Positions 8,116 to 16,311 of a stretch of DNA of 64,000 bases are shown in pieces. Within the stretch, counting starts at the first letter, position 1; each line of letters starts with the position of its first letter. The DNA lies in contig CAMVMK010000001.1 in the NCBI GenBank assembly GCA_947168585.1, positions 52,177-116,176 of the forward strand, in the 5' to 3' direction. The position numbers and the translations under genes are program-made. The notes beneath the pieces are model-generated. The model saw only the letters and a program-made list of their open reading frames with translations, did no database searches and was not told where the DNA came from. The stretch comes from an uncultured Fretibacterium sp. Its GTDB lineage: Bacteria; Synergistota; Synergistia; Synergistales; Aminobacteriaceae.

Positions 8116-8529
8116 ATCCAAATTTCCAGCAAATTTACAATCGCTGTTCACATACTTACGTGCATAGATTATTTTTCAAATAAACATTTAATCACAAGCG
8201 ATTTTTTAGCGTTAAGCGTTCAAGTTAATCCCGTGATAATCAGACAGATAATCGGCCAGCTTAAAGCCGCAGGCATGATTAACATAACGCGCGGACGGGG
8301 CGGAATGACTTTAGCAAAGCCGCTTGAAAAAATTTCGCTTTATGACGTTTACAAAGCTGTCGACTGCGTGAGCGGGAGCCTTTTTCATTTTCACGAAAAT
8401 CCTAATCCGGCCTGTCCTGTCGGTAAAAATATTCATAATGCTTTAGACGGAACTCTCAATGAAATTCAAAAAACTTTTGAAGATAAATTAAAAACTTTCA
8501 CGGTTAAAGACATCGCCGAAAAAATTTAA
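8116..8529 (+). CDS. Rrf2-family transcriptional regulator with non-canonical ATC start
   Basis: The frame from 8116 encodes a full-length 137-residue Rrf2 protein of the YwnA-like clade: QISSKFTIAVHIL at the N-terminus, winged-helix residues ~25-65 with RGRGGM in the wing, and NPACPVGKNI with Cys100. Family members start with Met exactly where this gene has ATC, 10 bases after an AGGAGG site (8100-8105). No ATG, GTG or TTG lies between the upstream stop (8098) and the HTH. The first canonical codon, GTG 8233, would remove half the DNA-binding domain. So either ATC is the start, or the gene has lost its start codon. It lies between two genes with matching palindromic operators and is likely their regulator. 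Confidence 0.75.
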   Translation: MQISSKFTIAVHILTCIDYFSNKHLITSDFLALSVQVNPVIIRQIIGQLKAAGMINITRGRGGMTLAKPLEKISLYDVYKAVDCVSGSLFHFHENPNPACPVGKNIHNALDGTLNEIQKTFEDKLKTFTVKDIAEKI

Positions 8530-8544
8530 TTTTATTGTAACTAT

Positions 8545-8605
8545 TGACATAACAATAATGTGAATATAAAATCTTTTCTTTATCGTTGTAATAAAAATTA
8601 TTACA
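8545..8605 (+). promoter_or_regulatory. Promoter and identical palindromic operator for the reductase gene
   Basis: TTGACA (8545-8550), a 17-base spacer and TAAAAT (8568-8573) are followed by the perfect palindrome at 8587-8605, identical to that at 7150-7168. The palindrome abuts the AGGAGG ribosome site, so a bound protein would block transcription or translation initiation. Confidence 0.78.
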
Positions 8606-8618
8606 GGAGGAAATTTTT

Positions 8619-9248
8619 ATGAAACTCGCAGTTATATGCGCGAATGGAAAAGCAGGAAAATTAATCACAGAAGAAGCAGTTAATCGCGGTCTTGATGTTA
8701 CGGCGATCGTAAGAGGCGGGAATAAAAGCAAAGCTCCTCACGCGATTAAAAAAGATATTTTCGATATTAAAGCCGAAGATTTGAAAGGCTTTGACGTTGT
8801 CATTAATGCTTTCGGGACATGGACACCTGAAACTCTGCCGCTTCATACGAAAGCTTTAATGACTGTCTGCGATGCTCTCAGCGGAACGGATACAAGACTT
8901 TTAGTAGTCGGCGGTGCAGGAAGCCTTTATGTTAATCCTGAACACACAATGCAGTTATATCAAACTCCTGATTTTCCTGAAGATTATAAAATCATAGCAG
9001 CGGCTCAAGTTAAAGAACTCGATGAGTTAAGAAAACGCAATGATGTCAAATGGACATTCGTAAGTCCTGCCGGAGATTTTCAAGCTGACGGTGCAAGAAC
9101 AGGAAAATATATTTTAGCGGGCGAAGAATTTACATTAAATTCAAAGGGCGAGAGTATCATAAGTTATGCAGACTACGCTATCGCGATGATTGACGAGGCT
9201 GTAAAAGGCAATCATATTCAGCAGAGAATCAGCGTTGTCAGGGAGTAG
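8619..9248 (+). CDS. NAD(P)H-binding SDR-like reductase (YwnB-type)
   Basis: A 209-residue atypical short-chain dehydrogenase/NmrA-like protein. The dinucleotide loop is ANGKAGKLI (8-16), followed by DVVINAFGTW and the VVGGAGSLYV strand typical of this family, with YADYAIAMIDE near the C-terminus. In Bacillus the ywnA (Rrf2) and ywnB genes are similarly linked, which supports a shared regulon here. The ligand may be an oxidised flavin, quinone or an unknown electrophile. Strong AGGAGG site; the upstream palindrome overlaps it. Confidence 0.82.
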   Translation: MKLAVICANGKAGKLITEEAVNRGLDVTAIVRGGNKSKAPHAIKKDIFDIKAEDLKGFDVVINAFGTWTPETLPLHTKALMTVCDALSGTDTRLLVVGGAGSLYVNPEHTMQLYQTPDFPEDYKIIAAAQVKELDELRKRNDVKWTFVSPAGDFQADGARTGKYILAGEEFTLNSKGESIISYADYAIAMIDEAVKGNHIQQRISVVRE

Positions 9249-9261
9249 GCTTAATAATAAT

Positions 9262-9297
9262 AAAGGGATTTTGAATTATCAATGTCCCTTTTTTTAT
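9262..9297 (+). terminator. Rho-independent terminator after the reductase gene
   Basis: AAAGGGA (9262-9268) pairs with TCCCTTT (9285-9291), followed by a T run. Confidence 0.8.
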
Positions 9298-9375
9298 AGT
9301 AAAAATTTTTGACGCACGTAAAATTTTATCTGTGATTTTTATTTTGAAATTTATATCTGTGAAAGATTATAATTA

Positions 9376-9421
9376 CTAAAAAATTTGAGTGTTTTTGTTG
9401 TGGCAAATGTTGTGGCAAAAA
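9376..9421. repeat. 46-bp dispersed repeat with tandem 12-mer, copy 1
   Basis: This segment is identical to 62621-62666 except for one base (G at 9389, A at 62634). It contains two exact copies of TGTTGTGGCAAA (9396-9407, 9408-9419). The sequence upstream of the transposase fragment at 37.2 kb has the similar tandem TGAGTGGCAAAA, so these could be solo ends of related insertion elements. The rest of the 9298-9539 gap is AT-rich with no gene seen. Confidence 0.8.
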
Positions 9422-9539
9422 TATTTTTTCTGTTGAACTTGAACTTTTCAAAAATCATTTTATCATAACTATGATTATCTTGAAATGAACTCGGAAATAT
9501 TGTTTAATAAACAAAAATTAAAACTTAAAGGCGGAAAAA

Positions 9540-10436
9540 ATGAAATCACTTTTCAAAAAAGTAAGAGCAAGATGGCACGGAGACATTAATTCATATTTAT
9601 GTAGGGATGAAATGCTCATTAAAAATATTTTCTCCTACATTCAAAACGAAGTTGCCCTTAAATGGGGGGGGGTAAACGAATCGCAATTTAATTATCATAA
9701 AGCCTTGCACCAGCTGCTCCATGTGCGTAGAATTACTGATAATTTTAAGTACGAACGTTTAGGCAAAAATAATGACGGCGGCTACATTGCCGTAAGTGAT
9801 AAAAACGGCAGTCTTTCAAGCTCTAAAATAGCTTACTCTTTCGGAATTGCGGACGATGTTTCTTTTGATTTAGACTTAGCTGCGCGCGGCTATGAAGTCT
9901 TTCAATATGATCACACGATTGAAAAACTCCCTCAAAATAACGGGCATTTTCACTGGAAAAAATCAGGCTTGGCGGCCTCTTCAAATCCTTCACAAAAACT
10001 TGAAACTTTAGAAAATATGCTCAAAGCGAACGGACACGAACACTCTTCGGGAATTTTCTTAAAAATGGATATTGAGGGCTATGAATGGGAAGTTTTTAAT
10101 TCTTTAAGTTCAGATTTTCTTGAAAAATTTGATCAGATTGTTATCGAACTTCATGATAATCTTGATTATGACGAAAAAGTTATCGAAAAACATTTAAGCG
10201 CACTCGCAAAAATAGCGCAAACTCATCAGGCCGTTCATGTCCACGCTAATAATGCCGGTTATGTAAATTATTGCGGAAATTTAGTTACGCCGGATTTAAT
10301 TGAAGTAACTTACGTCTTGAAAAATAAATATAAATTTTCTGATGATAAAGTTAAAAATGTCAGGCTTTCTCTCGATCATCCTAACGTTTCAGGCGATGAT
10401 TTAGAGCTCGGATTTTGGAACGTTGAAGAAAATTAG
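9540..10436 (+). CDS. FkbM-like methyltransferase with internal G9 tract
   Basis: A 298-residue protein with NNDGGY (77-82) and the motif LKMDIEGYEWEVF (174-186), which is characteristic of FkbM/Methyltransf_21-type SAM-dependent methyltransferases, often acting on surface glycans. Codons 42-45 (Trp-Gly-Gly-Val) are written with nine consecutive G residues (9664-9672) in otherwise AT-rich DNA. A gain or loss of one G would truncate the protein early, the signature of a phase-variable gene. Start supported by AAAGGCGG upstream. Neighbours are not glycan genes, so the acceptor is unknown. As sequenced the frame is open (ON). Confidence 0.72.
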   Translation: MKSLFKKVRARWHGDINSYLCRDEMLIKNIFSYIQNEVALKWGGVNESQFNYHKALHQLLHVRRITDNFKYERLGKNNDGGYIAVSDKNGSLSSSKIAYSFGIADDVSFDLDLAARGYEVFQYDHTIEKLPQNNGHFHWKKSGLAASSNPSQKLETLENMLKANGHEHSSGIFLKMDIEGYEWEVFNSLSSDFLEKFDQIVIELHDNLDYDEKVIEKHLSALAKIAQTHQAVHVHANNAGYVNYCGNLVTPDLIEVTYVLKNKYKFSDDKVKNVRLSLDHPNVSGDDLELGFWNVEEN

Positions 10437-10454
10437 GAACTAAAAAAAATTTTT

Positions 10455-10475
10455 CTAACCCCTCACCCCTCACTT
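10455..10475. repeat. Heptameric repeat run
   Basis: CTAACCCCTCACCCCTCACT, the reverse complement of the GTGAGGG/GTTAGGG units seen at 4616 and 11491, just after the methyltransferase stop. Confidence 0.7.
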
Positions 10476-10601
10476 AAAAAAATAACTCAGTAAAATTATT
10501 CTTGCATTAAAGCCATAAAATTTAATAAAATAATCTCACCGTATACAAACATTCAAAAAAATATTCACCGAAAATTTTATATGTCAGGAGCGTTAATTAA
10601 G

Positions 10602-11489
10602 ATGCAGATTGATATTAATAGCAGACTTATCGCACTTATCGGCACGCCTCTCGGTCAGTCATTCGCAGCACGTATGCAGAATGCGGCGTATCAAGCGGCA
10701 GGTTTCAATATGGTTTACTGCTATTGCGAGGCAGGAAGCGAACACCTGAAAGAAATTATTGACGGTGTCCGTTATATGCCGACATTCTTAGGCTGTGCAG
10801 TTACCAAGCCCAACAAAGAAGAAGTCATGCAGTATCTTGATGACTATGACCCGCTTTGCAAAAAAATCGGCTCGTCTAATACAGTCGTCAAAACTGAAGC
10901 AGGAAAATTAGTCGGCTACAACACAGACGGCTACGGCGCGTTAAGAGACCTCAAAGAACATAACGCTCCGATTAAAGGCCGCGTAATGTTCTCGTTCGGT
11001 GCAGGCGGCACAGGCCGTTCAGTTTGTCTTGAACTTGCAGAGGAAGGCGCAAAGAAAATTTATATTTCTTCACGTTCCGAAAAATGCGAAGTTTTAAGCG
11101 AAGAAATTAATAAATTTTACCCAGGTGTCTGCGTTCCCGTCAGAGCCGCTGACGAAGCAGGAATTAAAAAAGCTCTCGATGAGACTGACGTAATTCTCAA
11201 TCTTTCAGGCTTAGGCATGAAAGGCAAAGAAGAATACACCTGCGTCGACAAGTCATTAATTAAACCCTCGCACGTTTGCTTTGACGCAACTTATAATCCT
11301 GCTGAAACAAGATTTTTGAAAGAAGCTAAACAGGCCGGAGCAACAACAATTAACGGTCTTGGAATGTCGCTGTATCAGGGTCTCCGTCAAATTCAGTTAT
11401 GGACGGGCGGGAAAGCTGTACCGCTTGAAGTCATGCGTGAAACTTTGATGACGATTTTGGCCGAAAAAGCAGCAGCTGAGAAAAAATAG
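10602..11489 (+). CDS. Shikimate/quinate dehydrogenase-like protein
   Basis: A 295-residue AroE-family NAD(P)-dependent dehydrogenase. VTKPNK (67-72) holds the catalytic Lys, NTDG (107-110) the catalytic Asp, GAGGTGRS (133-140) the cofactor loop, and GLGMSLYQG the C-terminal substrate glutamine. The N-terminal substrate motif is GTPLGQSFAARMQ rather than the SxS of biosynthetic AroE, and the gene heads a catabolic/TRAP cluster, so it probably oxidises a shikimate-like hydroxy acid rather than serving aromatic synthesis. The start at 10602 is chosen because AGGAG lies 11 bases upstream; the in-frame ATG at 10581 has no ribosome site. Confidence 0.8.
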   Translation: MQIDINSRLIALIGTPLGQSFAARMQNAAYQAAGFNMVYCYCEAGSEHLKEIIDGVRYMPTFLGCAVTKPNKEEVMQYLDDYDPLCKKIGSSNTVVKTEAGKLVGYNTDGYGALRDLKEHNAPIKGRVMFSFGAGGTGRSVCLELAEEGAKKIYISSRSEKCEVLSEEINKFYPGVCVPVRAADEAGIKKALDETDVILNLSGLGMKGKEEYTCVDKSLIKPSHVCFDATYNPAETRFLKEAKQAGATTINGLGMSLYQGLRQIQLWTGGKAVPLEVMRETLMTILAEKAAAEKK

Positions 11490-11490
11490 T

Positions 11491-11552
11491 TAAGAGTTAG
11501 GGGTGAGGAGTGAGGAGTTAAAAGACAAAAAACTTAATTCCTTGTTCCTCAC
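11491..11552. repeat. Heptameric repeat run forming a hairpin
   Basis: GTTAGGG-GTGAGGA-GTGAGGA-GTTAA (11496-11520) is followed by TCCTCAC (11546-11552), which pairs with GTGAGGA. It lies inside the catabolic operon between the AroE-like and TIM-barrel genes and could affect expression across the junction. Confidence 0.7.
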
Positions 11553-11581
11553 TAAAATATAGAAGGGAGTAAAACAGAACA

Positions 11582-12430
11582 ATGGCACGTAAATTTTCAC
11601 TCGCTTATTTAACGATCCCCGGGACTAATCCTATGGATCAAATTAAAATCGCAAAAGAAGCAGGCTATGACTTCGTGAGCCTCCGTACAATCCCCATGCA
11701 CTTACCGGGCGAACCTGAATTTTTACCGCAGAAAGATCCCGCTCTCTTTGACGCGATTAAAAAAGCTCTCAAAGAATACGATATGCCTTTAATGGACATC
11801 GAACTTGCCCGTATCCGCAAAGATTTAGACATCAACGAATATAGACCCGCCTTTGAAGCAGCTGCTAAATTAGGTGCGACTGACGTTTTAGGAAGCGTCT
11901 GGACACGCGACCGCGCCTGGTACACCGAAACAGCCGGAAAAGTCGCGGACATGGCCAAAGAGTTTGGATTAAAATTCAACATAGAGTTTTTACCTTGGGC
12001 AGGCGTAAGAAATCTTCAGGAAGATATTACCCTCATCGACGATCTTGGCCGCGATAATGTTTTCGTTATGGTCGACACTCTTCACGCAGGCAGAGCGGGC
12101 GTAACAGGTGCAGAACTCGCAAGAACTCCGGCAAAATATTTCAACTTCATTCACCTTTGCGACGGTCCCGCACCCGAAGGAGCAGAATGTAAAGATACAG
12201 TGCTCGACAACATTAAAGACGATTTAATGCTCTACACTGCACGCGAAGCAAGATTTTATCCCGGCGAGGGCGATGTTAAAATCGCTGACATGATTCAAGC
12301 AATGCCCGAAATCCCGCTTTCAATCGAACTTCCGAACTTGAAAGAAATCAAAGCTCGCGGAGCTGCAGGCCACGCTAAACAGTGCCTCGAAGTTGCTAAG
12401 AAATATTTTGCGGCTAACGGTATTAATTAA
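11582..12430 (+). CDS. TIM-barrel sugar phosphate isomerase/epimerase-like protein (AP-endonuclease-2 family)
   Basis: A 282-residue Xyl-isomerase-like TIM barrel. Metal-ligand positions expected in the family can be seen: NIEFLPW (Glu), VDTLHAGR (Asp/His), FIHLCD (His) and SIELPN (Glu). The family includes 3-dehydroshikimate dehydratases, hydroxypyruvate isomerases and ketose epimerases. Beside a shikimate-dehydrogenase-like gene, a dehydroshikimate dehydratase or ring-acid isomerase role is tempting but unproven. There is no signal peptide, so it is cytoplasmic. The next gene begins 3 bases after its stop. Confidence 0.75.
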   Translation: MARKFSLAYLTIPGTNPMDQIKIAKEAGYDFVSLRTIPMHLPGEPEFLPQKDPALFDAIKKALKEYDMPLMDIELARIRKDLDINEYRPAFEAAAKLGATDVLGSVWTRDRAWYTETAGKVADMAKEFGLKFNIEFLPWAGVRNLQEDITLIDDLGRDNVFVMVDTLHAGRAGVTGAELARTPAKYFNFIHLCDGPAPEGAECKDTVLDNIKDDLMLYTAREARFYPGEGDVKIADMIQAMPEIPLSIELPNLKEIKARGAAGHAKQCLEVAKKYFAANGIN

Positions 12431-12433
12431 AAA

Positions 12434-13366
12434 ATGATGAATTTACCATCGAAAGTTAAAATTTGCGAGGTCGGTCTACGGGACGGACTTCAAAATGAAA
12501 AAGTTATCCCCACTACGGAGCAGAAATTAGAAATTTTGCGCGGCTTCATTGACGCAGGTTATCCCGTCATCGAAGTAGGCTCGTTCATGCACCCTAAAAA
12601 AGTTCCGCAGATGGCTGATACTGACGAAATTTTTAAGAAAATCGGCACTCTTCCTGCGGGCGTTGAACTCAGAGCTTTAATTCCCAATGTCAGGGGCGTT
12701 CAAAGAGCTGTCGACTGCGGCTGTAAGAAAGTTAAATTAAACGTCTCTGCAAGCCGTATGCACAATCTTAAAAATTTGAATCGTACTCCGGAAGAAAGTG
12801 TTGCAGGTTTTGCAGACTGTGTCGAAATGGCGAACAAAAATAATATCGCTATTTCAGGCTCAATCTCAATGCCTTTTGCTTCACCTTGGGAGGGCAGAAC
12901 ACCGGTTGAAGATGTTGACGCTATCATAGAGGCTTATTTGAAAGTCGGAATTAATGAAATTTCGCTTTCTGACGCTTCAGGCCAAGCAGTTCCCAATCAG
13001 GTTTATGAACTTTGCAGGCACGTTCTTGAAAAATATAAAGACGCTACATGGTGGCTTCATTTTCATAATACAAGAGGCGCGGCAGCAGCGAACATTTTAG
13101 CGGCAATGCAGGCCGGAATGACGCAGTTTGATGCTTCATTCGGGGGCTTAGGCGGCTGTCCTTTTGTACCCGGGGCGGCTGGTAATGTCTCGAGCGAAGA
13201 CGTTATAAACATGCTTGACGAAATGGGAATTGAAACTGGCATTGACGTTTTGAAAGTCATGAATTTATCCCGAAAAGTCAGCGAAATTTTAGGGCACGGC
13301 ATGGACAGTTATGTTTTACGCGCCGGACGTTCCTGCGATTTAATTGCAAAAAATAGTGAAGAATAG
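12434..13366 (+). CDS. HMG-CoA lyase-like aldolase (HMGL-like, DRE-TIM family)
   Basis: A 310-residue HMGL-like protein. GLRDGLQNE carries the catalytic Arg-Asp of the DRE-TIM family, HFHNTRG the metal-binding His pair, and GLGGCPFVPGAAGN the Cys-containing lid loop of hydroxymethylglutaryl-CoA lyases. It should cleave a 3-hydroxy-3-methylacyl-CoA or related tertiary alcohol by retro-aldol reaction. Substitutions such as SFMHPKKVP for the usual SFVSPKWVP suggest a related substrate rather than HMG-CoA itself. Two ATGs (12434, 12437) are possible starts. It lies between the TIM-barrel gene and the dctQ gene in one operon. Confidence 0.85.
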   Translation: MMNLPSKVKICEVGLRDGLQNEKVIPTTEQKLEILRGFIDAGYPVIEVGSFMHPKKVPQMADTDEIFKKIGTLPAGVELRALIPNVRGVQRAVDCGCKKVKLNVSASRMHNLKNLNRTPEESVAGFADCVEMANKNNIAISGSISMPFASPWEGRTPVEDVDAIIEAYLKVGINEISLSDASGQAVPNQVYELCRHVLEKYKDATWWLHFHNTRGAAAANILAAMQAGMTQFDASFGGLGGCPFVPGAAGNVSSEDVINMLDEMGIETGIDVLKVMNLSRKVSEILGHGMDSYVLRAGRSCDLIAKNSEE

Positions 13367-13379
13367 GGGAGGTTTTTTA

Positions 13380-13952
13380 ATGTTCAAATGGCTTGATGAG
13401 CATTTTGAAGAATTTTTAATGGTCATCTTTTTAATTCTGATAGCGTGCGTTATGATGCTTCAGGTTGTAGTGCGTAAAATTCCCTTTATTCAGTCATTGA
13501 CATGGGCTGAAGAATTTTCGCGTTTTATGTGGATTATGAGCGTATTTATCTCGCTTCCTTACACAATCAGAAAAGCTAATATGCTCCGCGTCAACGTTGT
13601 TCTTGATTTATTCCCTGAAAAACTCCGCAAAGTCGTAAATCTCTGCGTTGATATTATAGTCGGTCTCTGCATGGCCTTGCTTGCTTATCATTCAATCGAG
13701 TGCTTAAACTGGTCGGCAGGAACTATGCTCGCCGGTGCAAAAGCTGAAACTTCTCCGGCTATGGGCTGGCCTATGTGGTGGCTCTATGCTGTAGCACTTT
13801 TCGGATTTGTTTTAGCGACACTCCGGGCTGTTCAGATGTTCTTTATTCATTTAGCTAATTTCAATGTTCATGAACTTACAACGCTTGAACAGACTCAGCT
13901 TGACGCAAAAGCCGAAGCTGAAGCCGGACTTCGTGCAGAGGGAGGTAAGTAA
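13380..13952 (+). CDS. dctQ: TRAP transporter small permease (DctQ)
   Basis: The 190-residue, four-helix small membrane subunit of a TRAP transporter. The segment LTWAEEFSRFMWIMSVFISLP with conserved Glu and Arg, followed by RKANMLRVNVV, is diagnostic of DctQ. The start at 13380 follows GGGAGG; an upstream in-frame ATG at 13344 lies inside the HMGL gene and lacks a ribosome site. It precedes dctM by three bases. With dctM and dctP it should import the hydroxy/keto acid consumed by the three enzymes upstream. Confidence 0.92.
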   Translation: MFKWLDEHFEEFLMVIFLILIACVMMLQVVVRKIPFIQSLTWAEEFSRFMWIMSVFISLPYTIRKANMLRVNVVLDLFPEKLRKVVNLCVDIIVGLCMALLAYHSIECLNWSAGTMLAGAKAETSPAMGWPMWWLYAVALFGFVLATLRAVQMFFIHLANFNVHELTTLEQTQLDAKAEAEAGLRAEGGK

Positions 13953-13955
13953 TCA

Positions 13956-15245
13956 ATGGCAGCGTTACTCGTTTTCGTAGTATTTTTAGCAGCAATTATA
14001 GTGTCAATCCCTATCGGTGTCAGTATGATTTTAGGCTCAGCCGCTCCGATTTTATTAATGTCGAGAGGCGGAGTTATTCCTCAAATCATCGATAACACAT
14101 TAAGCGGAGCAAACTCAACGCCGATTTTAGCAGTGCCGTTATTTATTTTGGGCGGCGTTATCATGGCTGAGGGCGGAATTTCCAAGAAATTATTTAACTT
14201 CTTTGCTTATTTTGTCGGAAGATTTACGGGCGGAGTTCCCTGCGCTGTCGTTTTAACGTGTTTATTCTACGGAGCAATTTCAGGCTCAGGTCCTGCAACA
14301 ACGGCGGCAGTCGGAGCTATGTGCGTTCCTTTCATGGTCGGACTGGGCTATAACAAAACTTGGGCGGCAGGTTTGATAGCAGTCGCAGGAGGTTTGGGCG
14401 TTATAATTCCCCCGTCAATTCCGTTTGTTCTTTATTCACTCGCTACGGACGTATCGACAGGAAAATTATTTTTAGCAGGAATTTTTCCGGGAATTTTAAT
14501 CGGATTATTCTTAATGCTTTACGCCGTTTTCTACTGCATGACGAAAGGCGAAGACAAAGAAAAAATTAAAGCACGTCTTGACGAAATCAGCGCGGAAGGA
14601 TTTTGGAAATTATTTAAGGATTCTTTCTGGGCTTTAATGTGCCCGATTATTATTTTGGGCGGAATTTACTCAGGATTTTTCACGCCGACAGAAGCGGCTG
14701 TTGTTTCAGTTTTCTACGCTATAATCGTCTGCTTATTTATTGAACGTTCGATTAAATTCAGTGCTCTTCCGACATTCTTAACGAGCAGCGTAAAAACTTA
14801 CGGCGGATTAGCATTCGTTCTTGCATTTGCTACGGCATTCGGGCGAGTTCTTTCACTCACTCACGCAACAGCGGCAGTCCAGGAATTTATCGTTACGAAT
14901 TTCCACAGCGCAAACTCTGTTCTTACAGTCTGCACGATTATATTCTTAATTTTAGGCATGATTATGGACACAGGCCCTGCGATTATAATTCTTGCTCCTG
15001 TTCTTTTGCCTGCTGTTAAGGCACTCGGAGTTAATGATGTTCATTTCGGTGTTGTTCTTGTCTGCTGCTTATCAATCGGACTTGCAACGCCTCCGTTCGG
15101 ACTTGATTTATTCGTTGCCGGAAATATTTCGGAAGACCAGCCTATGGCCGTTGCGAAAAAAGCGTTCCCGTTCATCATTGCGTTCTTGCTTGCCCTTGCG
15201 CTTATCGTTTACGTTCCTGAGATAAGCACGTATCTTTTGGGTTAA
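13956..15245 (+). CDS. dctM: TRAP transporter large permease (DctM)
   Basis: A 429-residue, ~12-helix ion-coupled channel subunit. SGSGPATTAAVGAMCVPFMV and the GGLGVIIPPSIPFVLYS re-entrant loop are DctM hallmarks, repeated in the second half as MDTGPAIIILAPVLLP and GLATPPFG. GGAGG lies 12 bases ahead of the ATG. Sits between dctQ and dctP. Confidence 0.95.
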   Translation: MAALLVFVVFLAAIIVSIPIGVSMILGSAAPILLMSRGGVIPQIIDNTLSGANSTPILAVPLFILGGVIMAEGGISKKLFNFFAYFVGRFTGGVPCAVVLTCLFYGAISGSGPATTAAVGAMCVPFMVGLGYNKTWAAGLIAVAGGLGVIIPPSIPFVLYSLATDVSTGKLFLAGIFPGILIGLFLMLYAVFYCMTKGEDKEKIKARLDEISAEGFWKLFKDSFWALMCPIIILGGIYSGFFTPTEAAVVSVFYAIIVCLFIERSIKFSALPTFLTSSVKTYGGLAFVLAFATAFGRVLSLTHATAAVQEFIVTNFHSANSVLTVCTIIFLILGMIMDTGPAIIILAPVLLPAVKALGVNDVHFGVVLVCCLSIGLATPPFGLDLFVAGNISEDQPMAVAKKAFPFIIAFLLALALIVYVPEISTYLLG

Positions 15246-15263
15246 TTTTTGGAGGTAATAACG

Positions 15264-16274
15264 ATGAAAAAATTTATTGCCCTTTTAATTTTTGTTTTAA
15301 CGTTAAGTTCATGTGCTTATGCCGCCAGCGAATTTGATGAGACTTGGCTCGTAACGTCCGACACTACAGCAAAGGGAGCGGCCGGAAACGTTTTTGCCGA
15401 ACTTGTTCGCGATAAAGTTAAAGCTGCTAATGCAGGACTTGTCATAGATTATTTCCCTAACGGCGAACTCGGAGGAGACGCGGATTTATTACGTCAGGCT
15501 CAGAAAGGCTACATAGCTATAATGGTCTGCCAGACGGCTCCTGTAGTTTCGTTTATTCCTGAAGTAGCAGTTTTTGACCTTCCGATGGTTTTTGCACGTT
15601 ATGACGGCGATACTATTGATAAAGTTTTGAACGGCGATTCGGAGTTCCATAGAAAAATGTCGGAGGCTTACGAGCGTGCAGGACTTCATTTATTGGGCTT
15701 CATGCAGAACGCTACGTACAGACTTGCAACGGCGAATAAAAATCTTCAGACTTTAACCGATTTCAAAGGCCTTCAGATTAGAACAATGGAAAATAAAAAC
15801 CATATGGATTTCTGGACAGCTATCGGTGCAGAGCCGACACCGCTCGCTTGGGCAGAGCTTTATATTTCGCTTCAGAACGGAACAGTAAACGCTCAGGAAA
15901 ACGCCGCAGATACTTGCGCTTCAGCTCACTTTGACGAAGTTCAGAAATATCTTGCCTGCACTAACCATATTCTTTACTGCAACCAAATGTGCATCAACGA
16001 TAAAATTTATAAGGCCTTAAAGCCCGAACACAGAGCAGTCTTAGATAAAGCTGTAGCCGAAGCGTTACAGGAAATGCGTCCGAGACTTGAAGACATCGAC
16101 AAGAGCAACAAAGAAAAATTAAAAGCCGGCGGAATGGAAATTATTGAATACGATAATTCATTCTTCAGCGACGTTCTTGACGTTCAGGGAGTTAAAGACC
16201 TTTACAAGAGAATAGACATCGCTACTAACGGCCTTGCGGGCACGCTTCAGAAAAGTCTTGAAGCAGCGAAATAA
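15264..16274 (+). CDS. dctP: TRAP transporter substrate-binding protein (DctP)
   Basis: A 336-residue extracytoplasmic receptor. The signal region ends LTLSSCAYA-AS, which could be cleaved as an ordinary signal peptide (AYA) or at a lipobox (LSSC). GLQIRTMENKNHMDFWTAIGAEPTP carries the conserved Arg that grips the substrate carboxylate, and LYISLQNGTVNAQENA is the family hinge signature. GGAGGT is 8 bases before the ATG at 15264, so the ATG is favoured over the in-frame GTG upstream. Last gene of the catabolic/TRAP operon; a terminator follows. Confidence 0.93.
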   Translation: MKKFIALLIFVLTLSSCAYAASEFDETWLVTSDTTAKGAAGNVFAELVRDKVKAANAGLVIDYFPNGELGGDADLLRQAQKGYIAIMVCQTAPVVSFIPEVAVFDLPMVFARYDGDTIDKVLNGDSEFHRKMSEAYERAGLHLLGFMQNATYRLATANKNLQTLTDFKGLQIRTMENKNHMDFWTAIGAEPTPLAWAELYISLQNGTVNAQENAADTCASAHFDEVQKYLACTNHILYCNQMCINDKIYKALKPEHRAVLDKAVAEALQEMRPRLEDIDKSNKEKLKAGGMEIIEYDNSFFSDVLDVQGVKDLYKRIDIATNGLAGTLQKSLEAAK

Positions 16275-16311
16275 ATAATTTTTCTTCATATACTCATCTA
16301 AAAATTTTTAT

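Noticed and set aside
8233..8529. 98-residue version of the Rrf2 protein starting at GTG.
   Set aside because: It would lose the first part of the winged helix; the upstream frame is plainly homologous and has AGGAGG in place.
9396..9419. Tandem 12-mer as a CRISPR-like or minisatellite array.
   Set aside because: Only two units with no spacers, and the same pair recurs once elsewhere; an IS-end or binding-site origin fits better.
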